From positions 124,001 through 188,000 of the forward strand of contig CANTFL010001448.1 in NCBI GenBank assembly GCA_947650285.1: a stretch of DNA of 64,000 nt, read 5' to 3'. The first letter of the stretch is position 1. Every line of letters starts with the position of its first letter. Positions 31,153 to 40,907 of the stretch are shown piece by piece. Source of the stretch: Hyaloperonospora brassicae. Taxonomy: Eukaryota; Oomycota; Peronosporomycetes; Peronosporales; Peronosporaceae. The notes under the pieces are model-generated. The model saw only the letters and a program-made list of their open reading frames with translations. It had not been told where the DNA came from and ran no database searches. The position numbers and the translations under genes are program-made.

Positions 31153-31187
31153 GACGCTCGCCAGGTTGGAATCTGGCACGAGCCGAG
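31150..31187 (+). promoter_or_regulatory. Candidate recoding stem-loop at gag stop (B2)
   Basis: Gag TAG followed directly by GACGCTCGCCAG, an 8-base loop, CTGG, CA, CGAGC: a 9-bp stem with a bulge. The -1 frame is open through this point (from before the stop to about 31436) and leads into protease. Only one of 38 bases differs from B1. This is the place for a frameshift or readthrough signal; no classic slippery heptamer is obvious (the stop is preceded by ATATTAAAC). Confidence 0.55.
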
Positions 31188-31437
31188 CGTTCTGGGCTAT
31201 GCATATATGCATTTGTTGAGAAGAAGTCGGATGACCAAGGAGTTATAGAGAGTCGGCGCGATCCGATCTCTAATATATGTGATCGTTCAAAACGGACCTC
31301 TTTAATATCAAGTGTGAAGCGAGTGGACTATTTTGCCCGATCCCCGGTGGAGATGGAGCTCGATCTCACCCCAGGTGAGTTGAGGGGATACTGGAAGTAT
31401 CATACTCCGGGAAAATGGTTTAAACAAGCGAAATGCA

Positions 31438-32118
31438 GTGGGCAAGATCAACAATGAGAAGGCCACCTTTCTGTTTGACTCTGGTGTGGAGATCTCGATC
31501 ATCGACACTACCTTTGCTCGTAAGGTAGGGTGTGTGATAGATGAGAACCAAACACAAGAATGTGTTGGGATCGGAGAGAGTACTTATATGACGGTAGGAC
31601 GGACCAAGATCAAGATCACACTGAACGGATCACTAGTGTATTATTTTGATGTCTGGGTTGGGGATCAAGTCGGTCAAGAAGCTATACTGGGCATGGACTT
31701 CATGGTTACTGCAGGTATTCGTTTGGATTTGGCCGACGGAACCTTTTGCCTGCCTGATGAAGTCCGAATCTGTCTGGCTGGACGAAGACCACCGTACCGA
31801 TCGAATATATCGGCGGTCAACATTAACGATCAACATATAGCCATTGCGGCCGGCAGATCGACGGAAGTCAGGATCGGCGTCAACCCTCCTAAATCTAAGC
31901 TTTGGGTGCGACGGGATGTGGCGTGGATTCCTACCGTGACGAATGGTCCCGGAATGATTAATTTCTTGCAGCTTACAAATGTAAGCGATCGTGACTTGAT
32001 CTTAAACTGCGGGGACCCTTTAGCGTTGTGGATGACAGAAGGCATGATCCCGCGATCTAAAGGATACGTAATCTGTAGGATCACGGCGGTACATGGAATG
32101 GCAGACATTGGCTTTTGA
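31438..32118 (+). CDS. Family B retropepsin (B2)
   Basis: 226 codons. The active site reads FLFDSGVEISIIDT (Asp-Ser-Gly) and the hydrophobic-hydrophobic-Gly motif before the C-terminus is ILGMDFMVTAG, as in Ty3/Gypsy proteases. About 110 C-terminal residues extend beyond the usual protease into a linker with no recognised domain. The upstream coding (31188-31437, ... LRGYWKYHTPGKWFKQAK) is in the -1 frame relative to gag, and a 1-base difference near 31430 shifts it away from the protease frame. Confidence 0.85.
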   Translation: MGKINNEKATFLFDSGVEISIIDTTFARKVGCVIDENQTQECVGIGESTYMTVGRTKIKITLNGSLVYYFDVWVGDQVGQEAILGMDFMVTAGIRLDLADGTFCLPDEVRICLAGRRPPYRSNISAVNINDQHIAIAAGRSTEVRIGVNPPKSKLWVRRDVAWIPTVTNGPGMINFLQLTNVSDRDLILNCGDPLALWMTEGMIPRSKGYVICRITAVHGMADIGF

Positions 32119-32746
32119 AGCCACTACAGATCGAGAAGAAGAAAAAGCCGAAGCCTACACGGGCCCGTTAGTTGATCATCCTACGTATGAGAAACCTGCA
32201 CGAATTTTGACACGTTTAAAACGAAAATCAGATGACATCAAGGATTATGCAGAGATCGCCTCACTATCCGACTCTAATGGTGACCCTAACGAGGAGCTGC
32301 AGAGACAAATGTACGAGTGGAGAGAATATTGAAGACAAGGATGATAGATCGACAATGAGATCGTGTGCGGTCAACGCAGTGCGGAAGACGCCAGAACATT
32401 CGGGTGAAGAGGACATGGTTGCAGAAGAGGCTATGACACCGAAGGACAACCATGAGATAACTGATCCGCTACAAGGACAGTACAACTGTCACCCAGACGG
32501 GATCAAGGTTGAGGATCGGGAGGTGCATAGCCAGTCTACACGACTGAATGACGACGTGAAAGCTGTCACGATTGACGGCGAAGTAATGAAAAATGATGTA
32601 CCGGATGAATCGACATACTATCACGATGGGAGGTGAACTGTTCGCGGAGGATGTGGAACAAAACATGGCTGTGCTGCCGGAGGTAACCATATCCGACGAC
32701 CGAGATAACAATAGACGATGTCCAAGTTGGTGATCCTGGAATACCC
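32119..32746 (+). other. Protease-RT linker of family B
   Basis: Acidic, low-complexity Pol linker in several frames (32093-32332, 32232-32636). The word YTGPLVDHPTYEKP is shared with B1, so it is part of the ancestral polyprotein. No domain recognised. Confidence 0.6.
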
Positions 32747-33683
32747 TTGACAGAGGATCAAGAGGATTTGCGACGACTGATATGGAGGAGTCGTTACCTG
32801 TTGATCGGGAAAGTAAATGCATTACCCCCTTCAGCACGCGGGGCCGTTTGTGATATTGATGTGGGAGAGGCGAGGCCAATCGCTCAGCGTGTACGACCTG
32901 TTGCACCAAAGTTTCGTGAGAAGTTGGCCGATATGATAAAAGGCCTGTTGTCAGCCAAGATTATCCGACCTTCGACATCGCCGTGGGCATCACCAATAGT
33001 CGTGATTATTAAGAACAATGGAGAAGATATCCGACTGTGTATCGACTATCGACGGGTTAATCAGCTAACACGGCTGATGGTGTACCCTATGCCACTTATC
33101 AGTGAATTAATACAGGACATGGAAAAAGCAATGTGGGATTGCTCTCTGGACATGGCGAGTGGATTTTGGGTAGTAGAGATGACCGAACGAGCAAGATCGA
33201 TCTCTGCGTTTATTACGCCGTCAGGTCTGTCTGAATGGTTGCGGATGCCTTTTGGATTGAAGAACGCCCCACAGATTTATCAGCGTTTGATTGATAATGC
33301 TCTATATGGGTATCACTAGATCAGCGCAGATAAGGATGTGAATGCAACGGACCATCCTAAGTTAACTGATGTGTTTATTGAGGGAGAGCCGGAAACGGAT
33401 CAAGCGCCGTCCGTGCTGGGCAGGCGATCTTATATTGACGATATATTGATCCCGGCTACGTCATGGATATCTTCGTACGACAAGGTCGAAAGATTATTGA
33501 CAGCATGCGATCGATGGAACCTGTCGATCAGTCTGCCCAAGAGTTTTTGGGGACGGCGTAAAGTGGATTTCTTAGGTCATCAGGTACCATTGGCGGGGTT
33601 GGAGGCCAATCCTAAAGATCTAGGGTTGCTGGTCAACATTCCTTTTCCCACGACTTTACGATCCATGCAATCGTTCCTGGGAG
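32747..33683 (+). pseudogene. Family B reverse transcriptase (B2)
   Basis: Frame 32747-33319 holds the fingers and palm (KIIRPSTSPWASPIVVI, LCIDYRRVNQLTRLMVYPMP, LDMASGFWVVEMTE, MPFGLKNAPQIYQRL) and ends at an in-frame TAG (33317-33319). The frame from 33338 continues with the catalytic SYIDDILIPA and the thumb (VDFLGHQVPLAGLEANP). A frame change near 33684 leads into RNase H. The catalytic Asp pair is intact. Confidence 0.9.
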
Positions 33684-34412
33684 TTGAACTACTACAGTCG
33701 TTTTATAGAATATTTTGCAGTATATGCATCTGTGTTGTACGAGTTACGAGAGGTGGATTTTTTCGAGATGAGCCACATGGGAGATCGTGATGCTATGGCG
33801 GGAAGTTGCGATAATACATTACAAGGAGGTGAACATGACCCAAATGAGCGATCCCGGTGTGAAATGGCCGCCATTTCATTTACTTTGCTAAAGGCCAAGA
33901 TCGCTACAACCCCGATCCTCAAACATTTCGATCCAGATCGACTTCCAGTGATCGTGGTATATGCTAGTAAGTGGGCAGTATCGGCATCTCTATTGCAAGA
34001 ATATGACGGCGCATATTGGCCGGTGACATTCACGAGTCGCACACTGAAGCCGAATGAAGTTAATTATGGTATAGTGGAGAAAGAGGTTTTAGCCCCACTT
34101 CGAATCTTGGAAGTGTGCTACACCATGATAGTATCTCGAGAGATCAGAGTGCTCACTCCATATTCGACATTAGCTTGGCTAGTTCAATCCTCTGGCCTCA
34201 ATGGGAGACTTGAAAGATGGGCTGCGCTGCTATCGAATTGGACACTGGAGTTCAAGAGATGTAACAAAGGAGAGGATGAAATACTAGGCGTTCTCGCATC
34301 TAGTGTAACTCCGCGAGATGAGTTAGATGATATGTTGATTGCGATCGCTCCACAGAAGAAACTTAAACACTTGGTAACTATGCTACCTCCCACGGTAGGT
34401 ACGGATGAATGA
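33684..34412 (+). CDS. Family B first RNase H, catalytically dead (tether-like)
   Basis: 242 codons continuing from the RT thumb (NYYSRFIEYFAVYA). The RNase H fold is recognisable from ILKHFDPDRLPVIVVYASKW, TSRTLKPNEVNYGIVEKEVLA and TLAWLVQSSGLNGRLERWA. The first catalytic Asp is Tyr (VYASKW) and the Asp before the S-x-L-x-W-L motif is also absent (TPYSTLAWL). The same losses in B1 show that they predate decay. By analogy with retroviruses and plant Tat elements this domain probably survives as a structural tether. Confidence 0.82.
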   Translation: MNYYSRFIEYFAVYASVLYELREVDFFEMSHMGDRDAMAGSCDNTLQGGEHDPNERSRCEMAAISFTLLKAKIATTPILKHFDPDRLPVIVVYASKWAVSASLLQEYDGAYWPVTFTSRTLKPNEVNYGIVEKEVLAPLRILEVCYTMIVSREIRVLTPYSTLAWLVQSSGLNGRLERWAALLSNWTLEFKRCNKGEDEILGVLASSVTPRDELDDMLIAIAPQKKLKHLVTMLPPTVGTDE

Positions 34413-34415
34413 CTG

Positions 34416-34997
34416 TTGGTGGTCAGTTTCGACGGATCGGCACGGACTAAACGGAAGAGCGGGGCATATAGTGCGATCGTGTGGAAGCTACCAGAATGGA
34501 CCATCATCTCAGCCGCTGCGGAATACGCGGCAGATCTGACGGTGAATGCAGCAGAATATCGTGGTATGTTGTTGGGTCTCGATCTGCTGGACAACCAAAC
34601 TAGGGGACGAGTCATTATATGTGGTGACTCGAACCTAGTGATCAGGCAAATGCGGGGAGAGATGGATTGTAAAGCGCCCGGGCTACAGTTACTGCGTCAT
34701 AAAGCAATGCAGAAACTTCGATCTTGGCCAAAACACGAGTTCTTACACATGAAGAGGGAGTGGAATCAAAGCGCGGATCGACTAGCCAGTGCAGCTCTGC
34801 AGCAAGAGGAAGGTGTCATTGTGAACTTAGATCAAGAATTGCAAGATTTGATATCCGTCAACTGGCTGCACGAGTTGCTCCTGCCGGAAAGGAAGGATCG
34901 CGTGGTGAAAATGATAGCGATCACACGATCCGCGCAGCGAAGGCGTCAACAACCCGAAGTTTTACAAGAAGAAATAGTGCAGCGGATGCGGATATAG
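34416..34997 (+). CDS. Family B second (acquired) RNase H
   Basis: 193 codons starting right after the stop of the preceding frame. All four catalytic residues of a type-1 RNase H can be seen: Asp in VSFDGSARTK, Glu in VNAAEYRGMLLGL, Asp in IICGDSNLVIRQM, Asp in NQSADRLASAAL. This arrangement resembles stand-alone, archaeal-like RNases H rather than the Ty3/Gypsy type. Additional RNase H domains of this kind are known from plant Tat elements and have been reported in oomycete elements. A tail of about 50 residues leads toward integrase. Confidence 0.87.
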   Translation: MVVSFDGSARTKRKSGAYSAIVWKLPEWTIISAAAEYAADLTVNAAEYRGMLLGLDLLDNQTRGRVIICGDSNLVIRQMRGEMDCKAPGLQLLRHKAMQKLRSWPKHEFLHMKREWNQSADRLASAALQQEEGVIVNLDQELQDLISVNWLHELLLPERKDRVVKMIAITRSAQRRRQQPEVLQEEIVQRMRI

Positions 34998-36345
34998 CGG
35001 ATAAAACAAGCGCAAGAGAAAGAGAGCTGGATCGCCAACCTGAAGGAATATCTTGTAGGCGATCTGACCCAATTAAACGCAGAGGATGCAAAATTATGCG
35101 CTTGGATCGCTCCAGACTACGAAGTGGACGAAAACGGACTGCTTATCTTCAGCACCCGATCCGATAAGGAATCGGATAATCGTATAGAGGTGTTCCGTCT
35201 GGTTTTACCGGGATTGTTGCAGCAAGATTTTATGCACCGTTACCACACCAGCCTGGAAGGTGGTCACTAGGGGATCGGGAGGACTTATCAGCCGATCAGA
35301 TTTAATTTACACTGGAGAGGATTGTATAGGAGTATAAAACGTTATGTTGGCAAATGCGTGGACTGTACAACCGGGAAGAGTCTACCCGCGATCCGCGGCA
35401 GATCCCCGGGAAACATACAGGCTACATACCCATTTCAGGTGATCGCGATGGATCATATCCCATTGTTGCCGCGGTCATTTAGAGGAAACACAGAATTGCT
35501 GCTGTGGATGGATATTTCTCAGGATATTTAATCGCGAGAGCAAGTTCGTCGAGGACCGCACAAACGTTCGCTGAAGGACATGAAGAATGTAAGTTTCGAA
35601 GATTTGGAGCCAGTGAAGTTATACGTCACGACAGGGAGCCTGGATTTATGTCCGACTTTTTTCGAGCGTTCAATCGGATCGCAGGGCAGAAGCAACGTGC
35701 GACCATGGCTTACCGACCGCAAGCGAACGGAACTGCGGAGCGTATGGTACAGACGTTGACTCGGTCAATTAAGATGTACGTCACGGACGTAGAACAGAAA
35801 GACTGGGACGAATATGCGGAAGGATTGCATTCGCTATGAATATGGCACAAGATCGGATCCGTGGAGACACTCCGTTCTATTTGATACATGGTTGGGATCC
35901 AAGATCGACATTGGAAGCAACATTACCATTGGGGAGCACTAAAACACGCGATGCTGATCCTAGAAGATGGCGATATAACGTCTAGCGTCAATATCAGAGG
36001 GCAAGAGCAATGGTAAATGAACGTCTCAAGATCGCGATTCAAGATCGAGCGGATCGACACAATGACAATAATGAAGTGTGTGATATTAAGCGCGGATCGC
36101 AAGTTTGGCTCTACTTGGACCGAGTCAAAGACGGCTATGCTCGGAAGTTAGCACATATGTGGCACGGACCGGTCCGAGTGGCGGAGTTATGTGGGAAACA
36201 TGCTGTTCGTGTGGAGATTTCAGGAACTCCATACCGATTGTTCCCTATAGTGCACGTCTCCAAGTTAAAGCCAGTGTTACAGTTTCCCGATCGCCCAGGC
36301 AGTGTGCTAGCGACTAACGGTGAGGGATCGTGTGGATTTCGATGA
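34998..36345 (+). pseudogene. Family B integrase (B2), several frames
   Basis: Zinc-binding region: HRYHTSLEGGH (followed by an in-frame TAG) and KCVDC; catalytic core: Asp in AMDHIPLLPRSFRGN (frame 35322-35531), Asp in RHDREPGFMSDFF and Glu in QANGTAERMVQTLTRS (frame 35504-35839); GPY/F module: HMWHGPVRVAELCGKHAVRV ... VHVSKLKPV (frame 36010-36345). Frame changes near 35510 and 35840-36000. Confidence 0.87.
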
Positions 36346-36603
36346 GCCATTGTTGCCGGAAGATAGTTGGAAAACGAGTTGGCTGCTGACGAATACGAAG
36401 TGGAGAAAATCTTGGATGTACGATCAGGACGTAAAACTCGTTATGGTCGAGTGCATCGACAGTTTTAGGTTCAATGAAAGCAACACGACGATCCGAACTG
36501 GATAGACGAAGCGGAACTGAACTGTGGCGCGTTGTTGCAAGATTTTGAGCGCAATCGTGCAAGTCAAAACCGGTTTGAAGTTATACAGTCCTATGAGGAG
36601 TAA
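36346..36603 (+). pseudogene. Family B chromodomain (B2)
   Basis: In one frame: DEYEVEKILDVRSGRKTRYG, then VHRQF followed by two stops where VQWKG stands in B1, then DPNWIDEADLNCGALL and a C-terminal helix to the TAA at about 36601. A chromodomain-type module terminating integrase. Confidence 0.75.
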
Positions 36604-37148
36604 ACCGAAGATAAACGGGTAATCGAGGCGATGAGCGGTTGGCGCATGCTAAAAGGTGGAAGTGGAATGGTGAAATGGAAATTGTACAAGGATGTTGTAT
36701 AAGGTGATGAATAGGCGCAATATGTAAAATGAGTGGCGATAGCGCATCGGGGGGGGGGGTCCGATCGCGGTTGAAAAGCCGAAAAAAAAAGATGAATTCA
36801 AAATGAAGAACAAGATGAAGGATCAAGAGAGATTATATTGAATTATGGAAATATCTGAATCGAATCTTAGCGATTAAGCAGGAAAGGACTTACCTGGTAA
36901 TCGTGCGGTCGACGATCCGGGTGGTCGGCGATAGAAGATCGATACTGAAAACGCCAAGGTTCAGCGGTATCTAGCAACGGGAGAGCAGAGATCAAATTGG
37001 GGATTCCCTTCGGTTTGCATCACAGGCCAGGATACCAAGGAGAAATCTCTTTGACAGAAGGAAAGTGCAGAAAGAAGGGATTTAAAAGAATGTCCAGATT
37101 ACAATGACCTGCGATCATACCTTGCAAGATGATTTGAAGGGTCGCCTT
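36604..37148. other. Spacer between convergent pol and antisense ORF
   Basis: About 545 bases without a supported coding frame, between the end of the sense pol (plus) and the end of the antisense ORF (minus). Contains a run of G (about 36750) and of A (about 36781). It should hold the 3' end of any antisense transcript. Confidence 0.5.
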
Positions 37149-39446
37149 TCACCGAAGTCCAGCTCGCGACCGACGCTGCTTCAGCTGTTTACAGAACTGG
37201 CCCAGCTCACGATCGCTGGCCCGCTGTTCACTGGAAAGGAAGATCGCGTGCGTCGACTTCCACAAGGCCTGTCGGTTGCGATCCTCGAACTCCAAGTATA
37301 GAGAGGAAAGCTGGTCGAACCAGCCGGTACGGGGGAAGGAGATCGGCGCAATCCGACGTTTGGCTGTCTCCTAAAGCTCTTGAGCATATAAGGCCGCGAT
37401 CTGGGCCTGACACACCAGCCGAGGTATCCACTCAGATGTGGAGGGAGGACACCTAGACACCATTACCGTTGGGAAGACAAAGCCTTTGACCCGGGATAAG
37501 TGGCGGTACAGGAATTCAGTGTCCATCTCCGCGACGCTCGTCCAACTTAACTTGCGTGCCGACCATGGAGAAACATGAGTGAAGGATCGCAATACGCGAT
37601 CTCGATACCCAGGAATCCACTGATCGCGAGAAACCTTGGTGGGGGGGCAAGTTATCATTCTCCGCCAGAGATAACATCGGATTGACGCGATCACGAGGCG
37701 AATTAGAAAGGCTAATGGCACCATCCGAGTCACTGGACGCGTTTCCGAAAGGTCTACGCGAAATACCTTGGTCACGGCAGAAATGACAGGATCAACCGGA
37801 GGTGGAGGATAGCGCGAAGGGCTCGGCGTATCTATGAAGATCAGATCCGGAGAAGACCCATCTGAAGGTTGTGCCGCCGGATTGGACGCTCGACGCCGAC
37901 TGGAAGATCGCGAACCGGATAAAGCCGCTAAAGAATCATCCTCACCTGCCGATGTATCCTTCCCCTCAGACGAGGTTGAGATCGGACCACGGCGCCTCTT
38001 CTTGTCCAGTTTTGGGGTAGCTGCAGACTTCTCTGGATCATGGCGACTCTTGAGAACGCGACGACCCTTAAAATAGCGGGCTCCCTTGGGAGCAGACGAA
38101 CGCTTGGGGTCGCAAACTGGGGACGGCTTGGCATTGGATGCAGCGGATCGAGCCACTTTCTTGAAAGGTGGCAAAGTTGACGATGGTAAGGGATCGCGAG
38201 AGCGCTTGCGACTCGATCCTGAAACGTTCGACATCGGTTGAGGAGTCGCGGGAACGGGCGTGAGGGTAGACGATCCCACCTTTGTTGATGTGGCTAAAGT
38301 ATCCAAAGACAACAGCGACGCCATGCGATCCCGAAGGGTCGTGTGATCTCGTATTGCGCGATCACGTTCGGAAGCCACTTCCGCAAGCTGAACTCGCATC
38401 TGGTCCAACGTAACGTCACGATCCGATGCGATGCGACACAATTGATCGTACTCGGTGGTTAGGGCGTTCAGAGAATCCTGCGCCATGCCCAGTTCGGCCC
38501 GAAGCCCCAAAATCTGCTTGAGCGCGCGACACAGCTTTTCTTAAAGTTGGAGGCCGGTTTTCTTGCACTTCGACTTCTTGCAGTTGCCTTGGCCAGGCTG
38601 TGGGACAGTTTGTCGCATTCAGCCACCAACCGTTCGCCCGCCTCGTCCATCTGCCTGCGGACTCCGGCGATCTCACGATCAGCTTTCTCCTGTGCGGCAT
38701 GACGTGCTCGCGCAGTCCGGATAATTTGGGACTTCAGATGTTCGATCACGGCGGTCTGGTCGACCCGGTCGGCCAACGCCTCCCGATAGACCTCGGACTG
38801 CTTGATCTCGTCGTCGTAGCGATCGCGCAAGCGGTTGTACTTCGACTGGACGAACTGGACGAAAGGGGACTCGGAGGTGCGGATCTTCTGAAGATCCTAC
38901 TCAGCTGGCGATTCTGGATCATCTGCCGCTCCAAAGCAGCCTCCATACTCTGGTACCGATCCACGACCGTCTGTTGAAGGTTCAGGCAAACGTAAAGCGA
39001 ATCAATCGCGGCTTTTAACGTGGCTTGATCTACCGAACACGAGGCCTCGATCCGAGTACTGGTAGTCAAGATGGGCTCACTCGGATCCGGAATTGGATCA
39101 TGTTGCCCGGCGGAGGTCCTGTCCGGAGCGGGAATCGAAGAGTATCTCGACATAAGGATCGCGGTGGAAGACCACCAGAGATTTCCCCCATCTGGGCTGA
39201 CGTCACCCCATCCGAGCGATCACACTCGGTCACCTGCACGGTGTAGGCGTCTGAGATCGCAGGACTGGTAGGCGTCGAGGTTCCGACGTCTAGAATTGGG
39301 GTCGCAGAAGGCGATCCGAGGGGATCCGACCCTGAATCCGGAGGAGATACCGGAGCCGGATGGGCGGGATCGGACATCATGTCGGAAGATGCGAAAGTGC
39401 GTGGAAAAGAAATGAAGCCCACAAGGTTGCACTGCCAGACCATCAC
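37149..39446 (-). pseudogene. Antisense accessory ORF of family B (about 765 codons, frameshifted)
   Basis: Minus-strand coding sequence starting 30 bases inside the 3' LTR and ending at TGA 37149-37151. Pieces in order: 39446-39066 (Pro/Ser/Thr-rich, acidic), 39153-38880 (helical), 38977-38530 (long charged coiled coil around DRYDDEIKQSEVYREALADR), 38510-37371 (coiled coil LGMAQDSLNALTTEYDQLC, a Ser/Lys/Arg-rich stretch with nuclear-localisation-like RKRSR and KKRRR, then a globular C-terminal part) and, after an in-frame TAG, a further segment to 37149. Three frameshifts and one stop. No family recognised. The C-terminal part is conserved in B1. Confidence 0.7.
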
Positions 39447-39466
39447 CGTATGTTGACTGACGGTGC

Positions 39467-39475
39467 AGGGGACGG
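39467..39475 (+). other. Polypurine tract, family B
   Basis: AGGGGACGG one base before the 3' LTR start TGTGGCAAAGCGG. Confidence 0.65.
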
Positions 39476-39476
39476 T

Positions 39477-40568
39477 TGTGGCAAAGCGGTCACAACGAAA
39501 TCTCCTTGGAATTGGGATCGGCGATCTAAAAGGTTTACACGCTCCAGTTAAGCCAAGAATGCTATGATTGGTATATACAAGCTGGGATGGATGGCTGGAA
39601 ATAGCGTACCCAAATCACAAGTGGACAGGATCACCCAGCCTGGGTTGAGGCTATAGAGGAGTCACACCCGATATCATTACGCAATAAGTCTTGAGACATG
39701 GCAATAAAAGACCCTCGATCTCATTGGAAGACCGCGATCCTAACCCAGGATCGCATGCCCGATCTCCAGCTGCGATCCGCTAAGTGGATCCAGATCCGCT
39801 AGTAGGATCACGATCCGCTAGTAGGATCACGATCCGCTAGTAGGATCACGATCCGCTCATAGGATCCCGATCCGCTGGTAGGATCATGAGGACATCTTGG
39901 GTGGGCTACAAGAAGATACAACGGTGGATATACTGGGTGTGGACCACATAAATGCGAGGGGAAGATCTTCCTGGAAAGACGACGCGTGTCATCTGGTTAA
40001 GATATACGGATAGGCATAGGGGTAGGGCTTTAGGTCGGTTGGTTAGCATTAAACAGAGTTCAAATCACTTCACAAGGCATACGTTATCTCTTCCGGGTAG
40101 GATCTTTGGCCCCCGTCGAATAAAGAGTCACGCTACACGTCTACGCGAGTATCAAACCTGGACTGTTTTGACCAGGTGTGTTCAAGAACTCTCAAGCAAC
40201 ATCAACTGCGATCGGAATCAACAAGACACGTAAAGGCAAGGCGGAAGATTCGCAAGAAGGCTCGCGGGTCAAGCTACCACATAGTGGACAAGGCGATCTC
40301 GTTGAGATCAGGGTAACTTATTCGTACCCACGAGTACCCCGTGATCGCGTGAAGATTCCCGCACGATCACAACCCCATCTCCAACACGGTCAAGTTTTCC
40401 TTCGACACGAGTCCACCTGGAAGAGTGCAACCCGCCCTACCGACGGGTACACAAGGTGAGGAAGGCAACACACACGGAATCGTAGTACCCCCTCCGTTAT
40501 TCGGTCGTCCGGGTGCCAGTGGAGAGTTGAGATCGACCCATAAATTGAGCGGTCGCCACTCCACCACA
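39477..40568 (+). repeat. Family B 3' LTR of B2 (1,092 bp)
   Basis: TGTGGCAAAGCGG ... CCACTCCACCACA. About 97% like 27709-28794 with an 8-bp longer GATCC array (about 39774-39887). Its last ~25 bases resemble the decayed LTR at 18.5 kb more than its own 5' LTR. Confidence 0.88.
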
Positions 40569-40754
40569 ACGGTGTAAAAGGGTTGCACGTCGACTTAAAG
40601 TCGACCATAAGTGTGGATTTCATAAGCGATGAGATCCCGTTAAAAATGATATCTCAACACCGTGTTAATTAGTGAAGACTGATCCATGTTAACCATTTGT
40701 TAAGAGATCTTCGATTTGTAACACATCCGTTAAATGTGTCAGGGGATTTACTGA
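40569..40754. other. Junction between family B LTR and truncated family A-like element
   Basis: 186 bases with hairpin-forming words (for example GTCGACTTAAAGTCGAC near 40587) in the style of family A but not matched elsewhere in the window. No coding frame supported. Confidence 0.45.
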
Positions 40755-40907
40755 TCCCCAGTGGCATTACTAGTCACTCCCACAGCATTCCACTGGGGGT
40801 GATCACTGCTGTGTACGGGATGTCGCGCTCACGCAGAAGGATCGGATAGAAAGCGTCCATACGATCCATGGACGAGAAGATGGTACTCTTAGACATACCA
40901 TCTATGA

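Larger units (their letters stand above)
27709..40568 (+). mobile_element. Ty3/Gypsy family B, copy B2 (about 12.9 kb)
   Basis: LTR 27709-28794, PBS, gag, protease, RT, inactive RNase H, second RNase H, integrase with chromodomain, then an antisense ORF on the minus strand, polypurine tract and LTR 39477-40568. The coding frames carry a moderate number of stops and frameshifts. The flanking pentamers (GGAGC and ACGGT) do not match, so no target duplication is seen. The combination of two RNase H domains and an antisense ORF before the 3' LTR resembles the plant Tat lineage; the chromodomain does not, which favours convergence. Confidence 0.9.

Noticed and set aside
27709..40568. Simple nested insertion of B2 into B1
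   Set aside because: The continuation of the B1 antisense ORF is not found after 40568 and there is no target duplication.
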